From CAZOHG01 sp964579725 (lineage in GTDB: Bacteria > Zhuqueibacterota > JdFR-76 > BMS3Abin05), in assembly GCA_964579725.1 (NCBI GenBank), contig CAZOHG010000088.1:1-11617 (forward strand): DNA of 11,617 nt. Reading direction: 5' to 3'. Of this stretch, positions 6,591-11,617 are shown in pieces. The notes beneath the pieces are model-generated. The model ran no database searches. It worked only from the letters and a program-made list of their open reading frames with translations, and was not told where the DNA came from. A program made the translations under genes and the position numbers. The first letter of the stretch is position 1. Every line of letters starts with the position of its first letter.

Positions 6591-7559
6591 TCAAAATATC
6601 TTACGCTTTCGATTGTGAAAAAACAGCAGGCGAAGCGGGGTCAAAACGAACGCTTCCCCAATGGACCGCANNNNNNNNNNNNNNNNNNNNNNNNNNNNNN
6701 NNNNNNNNNNNNNNNNNNNNNNNNNNNNNNNNNNNNNNNNNNNNNNNNNNNNNNNNNNNNNNNNNNNNNNGACCGCAGCGGCGTGGCAATTTGGAGACAC
6801 GTTCTCTCCGATTGAAAACCGGTTACCTGTCCCAGCCCGAGCGTTAAACGGTTCCCCCCTAACAAGCCAACCAGCAGGTTCTGCCACTCCGAAAACGGTG
6901 TTACGTGCAAATTGAGGGTATTCCAGGCACGCGCCGCAGACAACCCGTTTGCCGGAGCAGGAGAAGTATCGGTTAGAAGAAAAAGTCCGTTACGGGTTTT
7001 TTCACCATAAAACACCTGCGTGGCCAGTTTTTCGCCCAGCCAACGGATTTCTTCGCGGGACAAAGCGGTTCCCGAACCCAGCCAGGTGTTCAAAAACACT
7101 GTATGTGCCGCGGGCCATTCGTATTGCTTTGCGTGTCGAAAATACCGGGCCAGTTTCTTCTGTCGGTATTGCTGCCGCATTTCGCGGGTGCGGCGCCGAA
7201 CGCCGACCGCTATTGGAAAACGCTGAATTTTCGTTCCCCGCCAAAACCTCGGTAAAATGTACCGCAGGGGAAAAGGCACCCACAAAATGGGAGTAACGCC
7301 GGACTGTTTTACCCGCGGCGGAGAAAATCGTTAGATTGAGCGTTCCCGGCAGTCCTTCGCTTGTTTGACCCAAATCCGTGTCTAAAAAAGCGGCCGTTTT
7401 GCCCGCAGTTAGAACAGTTCTTAGAAGAAAGGTGGCCAACGTGCTCTTACCGGCGTCCGTCGTCCCCAAAAGGGCAATTTTCCCTTTCCCGCGCAGCGCC
7501 ATTGCGGCAAATGAGTCCCAGGTGGGCGGCGATTTGAAATTCGATGGCAAGCGTTTCAT
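6591..7559 (-). pseudogene. Clp1/Grc3-family polynucleotide 5'-hydroxyl kinase, broken (internal deletion with frameshift; interrupted by N gap)
   Basis: The family phosphorylates 5'-OH ends of RNA or DNA. The ATG at 7559 begins PPTWDSFAAMALRGKGK, then Walker A GTTDAGKST (residues 32-40), DTDLGQ (60-65), EGLPGT, and FVGAFSPAVHFTEVLAG up to about residue 108 (near 7236). From there the family-like sequence continues one frame over: FPIAVGVRRRTREMRQQYRQ, KKLARYF, then NLLVGLLGG and CLQIATPLR near the gap. In complete relatives roughly 70-90 residues, including the D/N-T-x-G-W/L segment, separate these two parts; here they are absent. The frame change needs a loss of 3n+2 bases. It may be a true pseudogene or an assembly collapse beside the gap. 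Merging the contig ends over a shared GACCGCA keeps the second frame open to a TGA at 6591-6593 and adds 24 residues resembling the family's C-terminal end. The family is typical of eukaryotes and archaea; bacterial members exist but are less common. Confidence 0.7.
6671..6770. other. Scaffold gap of 100 N
   Basis: Exactly 100 N, the usual placeholder for a gap of unknown size. The left contig ends in GACCGCA and the right contig begins with GACCGCA, so the true distance could be zero or negative. The gap falls in the 3' part of the Clp1-like gene. Confidence 0.99.
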
Positions 7560-7591
7560 TTCGAAACTTCCAACCCCATTGAAATCAGACT

Positions 7592-7604
7592 GTCGAGGCT
7601 CGAC
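7592..7604. repeat. 13-bp perfect palindrome upstream of the Clp1-like gene
   Basis: GTCGAG-G-CTCGAC, 6-bp arms around a single base, about 33 bases upstream of the Clp1-like ATG. It could be an operator or a small hairpin in the leader. No matching copy was found by eye elsewhere in the window. Confidence 0.35.
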
Positions 7605-7632
7605 GCAAACCGACCCCTTTTTCTAACAACAG

Positions 7633-7689
7633 CAGAAATGTACCAAAAAACAAGAAGTTACTTTAATGTAGAAAAAATACACATTTCTG
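7633..7689. repeat. Inverted repeat in the miaA to Clp1-like intergenic region
   Basis: CAGAAATGT (7633-7641) and ACATTTCTG (7681-7689), a perfect 9-bp inverted repeat with a 39-base AT-rich interior. Beyond the arms, AACAG-like sequence partly extends the pairing. The rest of the 294-base interval (7560-7853) shows no gene. The AT-rich interior could hold the promoter of the Clp1-like gene, but no good -35/-10 pair stands out. Confidence 0.4.
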
Positions 7690-7853
7690 TTGAGATCTGC
7701 AAGCAAAAAATGGTCGAGTCCACGTCTTTTGTCCGCCCCGAAAAATCTTTTCTTTGAAGACGCAAACGTCCTGTGTCGAACCCGTGTTTTTCAACTGTGC
7801 GCCAACCAGGCCCGGAAACCCAAATCATCCTCTCGCAAAGGAAACAGCGGCTT

Positions 7854-8792
7854 TTAGCCCCCTTTCTCCAAAAAAGTGTCAATCCACCGAGCAATTTCCT
7901 CTGCCAGTCTGGTTAAATCGGTTGTGTCGTCTAATGTAAACCAGCGAATGCGTGGGTCAGCCCGAAACCAGGTTAATTGACGTTTGGCGAAGCGCCGCGT
8001 GTTGCGTTTAATCAGGCGAACGGCTTCCTCCAGTGGAAATCGGCCCTCCAAAAAATCGAAGATTTCCCGGTAACCGACAGTTTGCAAGGCCTGTTGTTCC
8101 GGCCCAAAGCCCATTTGGCGGAGCCGCTCCACTTCGTCCACAAGACCTCGGGCCATCATTTGGTCCACACGGGCTTCAATCCGCCTGTACAGGGCGCTTC
8201 TTTCCATGGTTAGTCCGATGAAAATCGGTTCGTAGGGCGATTTTTGTCTATTTCGCCGCAGAAAAACCGACCGGGGTTCGCCCGTGAGTTCAATCAACTC
8301 CAGAGCCCGCAAAATGCGCTGTTCATCGTTTGGGTGAATTTTTGACGCCGAGTCCGGGTCAATTTTTCTGAGTCGCCTGTAAAGCGAGTCGAGTCCTTTT
8401 GTTTCGGCTTCTTTCCGAAGGCGCCGCCGCATGTCCGGGTCGGAAATTTCACCCTCAAAAAGGCCGTCCACCAAAGCCCGAATGTAGAGCCCGGAACCGC
8501 CTACCACCAGGGGGAAAGCACCCTGTTCCTTGCGCGCGGCAACGTTTCGGCGCGCTTCCTTGCCGAATTTCCCCGCACTGTAAGGTTCGTCCGGATTACA
8601 GATGTCCACAAATTCGTGCGGGACGCGGCTGCGCTCTTCGGCCGTTGGCTTGGCGGTTCCGATATCCATGTAGCGGTAGATTTGCCGGGAATCAGCGGAA
8701 ATCACCACAAGATTCGGGAAAAATGTGACCAGTTCCAGGGCCACGGCTGTCTTTCCGACGGCTGTGGGACCTGTCAAAACGGGTAAAAACAT
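7854..8792 (-). CDS. miaA: tRNA dimethylallyltransferase (MiaA)
   Basis: Transfers a dimethylallyl group from DMAPP to N6 of A37 in tRNAs that read codons starting with U, the first step to i6A/ms2i6A. With the ATG at 8792 the protein is 312 residues, the usual length. Visible motifs: P-loop GPTAVGKT (8-15), DSRQIYRYMDIGTAKP (34-49), GGSGLYIRAL (98-107), HPNDEQRILRALE, then QALQTVGYREIFDFLEG and RNTRRFAKRQLTWFR near the C-terminus. The frame is open further upstream, with a GTG at 8813 and an ATG at 8891, but those add a tail unlike the family and the latter overlaps mutL. No clear Shine-Dalgarno precedes any of the three starts, so the GTG (5 bases after the mutL stop) is a fair alternative. 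It is the last gene of the MBL-mutL-miaA unit; mutL-miaA adjacency is common in bacteria. Confidence 0.96.
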   Translation of the reverse strand: MFLPVLTGPTAVGKTAVALELVTFFPNLVVISADSRQIYRYMDIGTAKPTAEERSRVPHEFVDICNPDEPYSAGKFGKEARRNVAARKEQGAFPLVVGGSGLYIRALVDGLFEGEISDPDMRRRLRKEAETKGLDSLYRRLRKIDPDSASKIHPNDEQRILRALELIELTGEPRSVFLRRNRQKSPYEPIFIGLTMERSALYRRIEARVDQMMARGLVDEVERLRQMGFGPEQQALQTVGYREIFDFLEGRFPLEEAVRLIKRNTRRFAKRQLTWFRADPRIRWFTLDDTTDLTRLAEEIARWIDTFLEKGG

Positions 8793-8818
8793 TTTGGGGG
8801 TGGAAGATTTCACGGTCG

Positions 8819-10660
8819 CTACAGCCGAAGAAACCGCTTGTCCAATTCTTCGAGGGGAATTGTCACAATGATCGGCCGCCCGTGGGGACAAAAATAGGGA
8901 TTTTGGGTCGCAAAAAGTCCGTCAATGAGCGAAATCATATCTTCCTGCGTAAGAGGATCCCCTGCTTTAATGGCGGATTTGCACGCAAATGAGGCCGCCA
9001 CCTTTTCACGAATGTCGCGATCGGAATTGTTCTTGTAGTCGTCGATAATTTCCCGCAAAATCGTTTCTTCGTTTCCACGAATATTGGTTGGCACGGCCTC
9101 AATCGCCACGGTGCGCCCACCGAACTCCTTAACCACAAGTCCGATTTTTTTCAAATAAAAATTCATTTCCTTTAAAATTTCGTAGTCTTCGGGACTGAGT
9201 TCCAGGGTTTGAGGAAAAAGCAACTGCTGAGAAGCAGGGGGCCGTTTGTTGAAGTTTTCCATGGCTCTTTCAAATAAAATGCGCTCGTGCGCCAAATGTT
9301 GGTCAATAATAATAAGGCCGCTTTTGATTTGTGAAAAAATGTACTTGTGGTGCAGTTGCCACACAGAAACCTGTTCGCCCCGAGAAGCGCGGTACAACTG
9401 TTGCCGGATTTGCGGGCGGTTACCGGATGGGCTTGCCTGGGCCACCGGCTCTTCGGCTTCTTTCTGTTCAACCGACTGTCCGGGAAGGATGTCTTCTGCG
9501 TCCGACCTTCGGCGATTAGCCGAAAACTCCAGCGGAAAATGCAAACTTCCCGTTTCCCCTCCCGCACGACCAAACGGCCGATTCGATGTGTGGACGGGCG
9601 GCTCGAAAAATTCTGCGGTTTCTTCGGGTGCACGCAGAACCGGAACGGCGTCGGCTGAGTTCAGCGCTTCCTTAACGGCTGTGAGCACCTGACGAAACAT
9701 CCGGCGCTCGTCTTCAAACCGCACTTCAATCTTGGAGGGGTGAACATTGACGTCCACCTCTTCCGGATCAATTTGTAGGTCCAACACATAAAAAGGGTAC
9801 TGCCCCTGAGGGAGCATTGTACCGTAAGCCATTGAAACTGCGTAATTTAAAGATTTATTTAAAATGTAGCGGCGATTCAAAAACAAATATTGGTAACCGC
9901 GTGCACCCCGAAACAAATCCATGTTTCCCACGAAGCCACGGATCGCACTGCTGCCAAAGGCAAAATCCACCGGAATTAGATTCCCTTCGTACTTTTCTCC
10001 GAAAAGCGCCACAATGCGTTCCCGAAGAGACTGGCTGGGGTAATTGAAAATCTGTTGGCTATTTTTGTAGAAACGAAAACTGATTTCCGGGTAGGAAAGG
10101 AGAAATCGATTGACCACAGACAAAATGTGCCGGTATTCGGCGTTGTCCGTTTTTAGAAATTTCCGGCGTGCGGGTGTGTTGAAGAAAAGATTTTTGACCG
10201 AAAGCGATGTCCCCCGGTGCCAGGCAACCTTCTCCAGGGTTTTGACCACGCCGCCCTCTAATTTCAAAAGTGTGCCTTCGGGTTCCTCGGGGACGCGGGT
10301 TTTCAGTTCCACCATAGAAACCGAGGCAATGCTGGCCAGAGCTTCGCCGCGAAAGCCAAGGGTCTCAATGCGGTGCAGGTCGTCCGCGGTAGAAATTTTG
10401 CTGGTGGCGTGCCGTTCGAACGAAAGAATGGCGTCCGCTTCGGACATTCCCGAACCGTCGTCCACAACTTGAATGAGACTTTTCCCGCCGTCTTTTACGA
10501 TAATGGTGATCTCCGTTGCCCCAGCGTCAAGAGCATTTTCCACCAACTCCTTGACGACAGAAGACGGACGGTCTACCACTTCTCCCGCGGCAATTTTATT
10601 GCTGAGAAAATCCGGGAGAATTTTGATTTTCGTACTGCGAGCAGAGTGATTCACTGGCAT
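8819..10660 (-). CDS. mutL: DNA mismatch repair protein MutL (endonuclease type)
   Basis: Couples mismatch recognition by MutS to strand removal. With the ATG at 10660 the protein is 613 residues. The N-terminal GHKL ATPase shows KIAAGEVVDRPSSVVKELVENALDAGA (22-48; catalytic E38, Mg-binding N42), DDGSGM (67-72), TLGFRGEALASI (100-111) and GTSLSVKNLFFNTPARRKF (150-168). A low-complexity linker spans about 340-425. The C-terminal domain carries the metal-dependent nicking site: DQHLAHERILFE (453-464), ACK (559-561), CPHGRP (591-596) and FLR at the extreme C-terminus (610-612). This implies a nicking MutL as in bacteria without MutH. Two variations are seen: Leu for the usual Ala in DQHA, and Lys in place of Arg in ACR. 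The frame runs on upstream to 10894 inside the neighbouring gene, but that part is unlike MutL. Its start is 14 bases after the upstream stop and lacks a strong Shine-Dalgarno, suggesting coupling. Confidence 0.97.
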   Translation of the reverse strand: MPVNHSARSTKIKILPDFLSNKIAAGEVVDRPSSVVKELVENALDAGATEITIIVKDGGKSLIQVVDDGSGMSEADAILSFERHATSKISTADDLHRIETLGFRGEALASIASVSMVELKTRVPEEPEGTLLKLEGGVVKTLEKVAWHRGTSLSVKNLFFNTPARRKFLKTDNAEYRHILSVVNRFLLSYPEISFRFYKNSQQIFNYPSQSLRERIVALFGEKYEGNLIPVDFAFGSSAIRGFVGNMDLFRGARGYQYLFLNRRYILNKSLNYAVSMAYGTMLPQGQYPFYVLDLQIDPEEVDVNVHPSKIEVRFEDERRMFRQVLTAVKEALNSADAVPVLRAPEETAEFFEPPVHTSNRPFGRAGGETGSLHFPLEFSANRRRSDAEDILPGQSVEQKEAEEPVAQASPSGNRPQIRQQLYRASRGEQVSVWQLHHKYIFSQIKSGLIIIDQHLAHERILFERAMENFNKRPPASQQLLFPQTLELSPEDYEILKEMNFYLKKIGLVVKEFGGRTVAIEAVPTNIRGNEETILREIIDDYKNNSDRDIREKVAASFACKSAIKAGDPLTQEDMISLIDGLFATQNPYFCPHGRPIIVTIPLEELDKRFLRL

Positions 10661-10674
10661 TTTCGGGGAACGAT

Positions 10675-11520
10675 TTAAAATACGACCTCCTCTCCCATTT
10701 TGTAATCCTTCCCGGTAAAAACCACCCGGGACGCTGCGTGAAAAGGATCGTGTTCGTACATGAGAATCCAATTTTCCGAAACGGCCGTGGGAAGAATATC
10801 TTTTTTCTCCTCTAAGGTGAGCAAGGGATTCAAGTCGTACGCCATGATCCAGGGCAAAGGAATGTGCGAAGCCGTGGGAATTAAATCCGCACAATAGAGC
10901 AGGGTTTGACGAGCGCTGTACACCCGAACCACCTGCATGGCGGGGGTGTGCCCAAATAGGGCACGCACCTCAATCCCGGGGAAAAGTTCCGTAGAGCCGT
11001 CCAATAGTTTAAGCTGTCCGGCTTCTTTTAGAGGAAGATAATTTTCGGGGAAAAAGCTGGCACGGTCTCGCTCCGAAGGTTTTTTGCCCCACGCAAACTG
11101 GCCCTTTTGAATATAATAGGTGGCATTGGGGTAAGCAGGCACAACATTGCCATTGTCGTCCAATCGCGTTGCCCCGCCTGCGTGGTCAAAATGCAAGTGG
11201 GTGAGGATGACATCCGTGACGTCGGTTCTGTTTATCCCCACCCTTTCCAAGGATTTTTCCGTATTGCGCCGGGAATAATCCACCTGGTAGATGGACATTA
11301 GCTTTGGGGGAAGCTTGTCCCCAATACCGGTATCCACCAGAATAACACGGCTGTCTCCCACAAGCAGCAGTGAGCGTAGCGCCATGTCAATCCGATTTTT
11401 TTCGTCAGCGGGATTTGTTTTTTCCCACAGCACCTTGGGCACTACACCGAACATGGCGCCGCCGTCCAATTTAAAATCTCCGTGTTCGATTGCGTACAAT
11501 TCGTAGGGGCCGATTTTCAT
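10675..11520 (-). CDS. Metallo-beta-lactamase-fold hydrolase (AHL-lactonase-like subgroup)
   Basis: A probable two-zinc hydrolase, 281 residues from the ATG at 11520. Metal ligands are all visible: HLHFDH at 108-113 (H108, H110, D112, H113), H191 in GHTPAMQ, D212 in CADLIP and H257 in YEHDP. The N-terminal part includes DGGAMFGVVPKVLW and LRSLLLVGDSRVILVDTGIG, typical of the branch that contains N-acyl homoserine lactonases and related enzymes. The substrate cannot be told from sequence, and quorum quenching should not be assumed. Start choice is uncertain: 11520 follows AGTGGA at 9-base spacing and begins MKIGPYELYAIE, as in relatives; ATGs at 11529 and 11595 are in frame, the latter without a Shine-Dalgarno. 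It is the first visible gene of the unit with mutL and miaA; the promoter must be upstream, near or beyond the window edge. Confidence 0.92.
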   Translation of the reverse strand: MKIGPYELYAIEHGDFKLDGGAMFGVVPKVLWEKTNPADEKNRIDMALRSLLLVGDSRVILVDTGIGDKLPPKLMSIYQVDYSRRNTEKSLERVGINRTDVTDVILTHLHFDHAGGATRLDDNGNVVPAYPNATYYIQKGQFAWGKKPSERDRASFFPENYLPLKEAGQLKLLDGSTELFPGIEVRALFGHTPAMQVVRVYSARQTLLYCADLIPTASHIPLPWIMAYDLNPLLTLEEKKDILPTAVSENWILMYEHDPFHAASRVVFTGKDYKMGEEVVF

Positions 11521-11617
11521 GATTTGCATTCCACTTTCTGTCTCAATTCGCTGCCGAGTTAAACCGAACCAATTTCTCCCAATCAATGAGCCCATCGGGA
11601 CAAAATTGCTGGCTAAA

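Noticed and set aside
8793..8891. Longer MiaA start
   Set aside because: It adds 33 residues unlike MiaA, overlaps the end of mutL and has no Shine-Dalgarno.
10661..10894. N-terminal extension of MutL
   Set aside because: The 78 extra residues do not resemble MutL and lie inside the coding sequence of the metallo-hydrolase; MutL homologues begin close to the 10660 ATG.
1..11617. CRISPR array, tRNA/rRNA gene, insertion sequence or att site
   Set aside because: No regularly spaced DNA repeats, no cloverleaf or rRNA-like sequence, and no transposase or integrase gene seen on either strand.
11521..11617. Gene at the right edge
   Set aside because: Only an unlikely in-frame extension of the metallo-hydrolase is possible; no Shine-Dalgarno or domain is seen in the last 97 bases.

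Overview
The window looks like a metagenome-assembled or draft contig from a free-living bacterium of the FCB (Fibrobacteres-Chlorobi-Bacteroidetes) sphere, possibly a Calditrichota/KSB1-like lineage. The main clue is the secreted protein at 2766-4127. Its C-terminus is a typical type IX secretion (T9SS, type A) sorting domain with the 'NYPNPFNP' signature, common in those phyla. The phylum call is inference and the other genes do not settle it. A run of 100 N at 6671-6770 is a scaffold gap.

Left third (1-4192, + strand): a regulatory and cell-surface locus. It opens with the 3' part of an NtrC-type sigma-54 activator. A 417-base non-coding region follows, holding two matching 18-bp dyad sites 62 bp apart and a well-formed -24/-12 sigma-54 promoter (GG-N10-GC). 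Next is a tightly packed three-gene unit: a small lipoprotein of unknown function, a stand-alone receiver domain whose phospho-acceptor Asp is replaced by Glu, and a secreted protein made of ten tandem 29-residue W/Y-rich repeats plus a T9SS sorting domain. A strong hairpin terminator closes it. The simplest model is that the activator switches on the three-gene unit from the sigma-54 promoter, exporting a lipoprotein and a T9SS surface or secreted repeat protein. This unit is the best candidate for an undescribed system.

Middle (4254-7559, - strand): a complete RecD2-type DNA helicase. Upstream of it is a broken gene for a Clp1/Grc3-family polynucleotide 5'-kinase. Its N-terminal P-loop part and its C-terminal part lie in different frames, and the segment that should join them is missing. 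The scaffold gap cuts its 3' end, but the two contig ends share 7 bases. Merging them restores an open frame with a plausible C-terminus.

Right third (7854-11520, - strand): an apparent operon for a metallo-beta-lactamase-fold hydrolase, then mutL (mismatch repair, nicking-endonuclease type), then miaA (tRNA A37 dimethylallyltransferase), with gaps of 14 and 26 bases. These are ordinary housekeeping genes; small departures in the MutL endonuclease motifs are noted.
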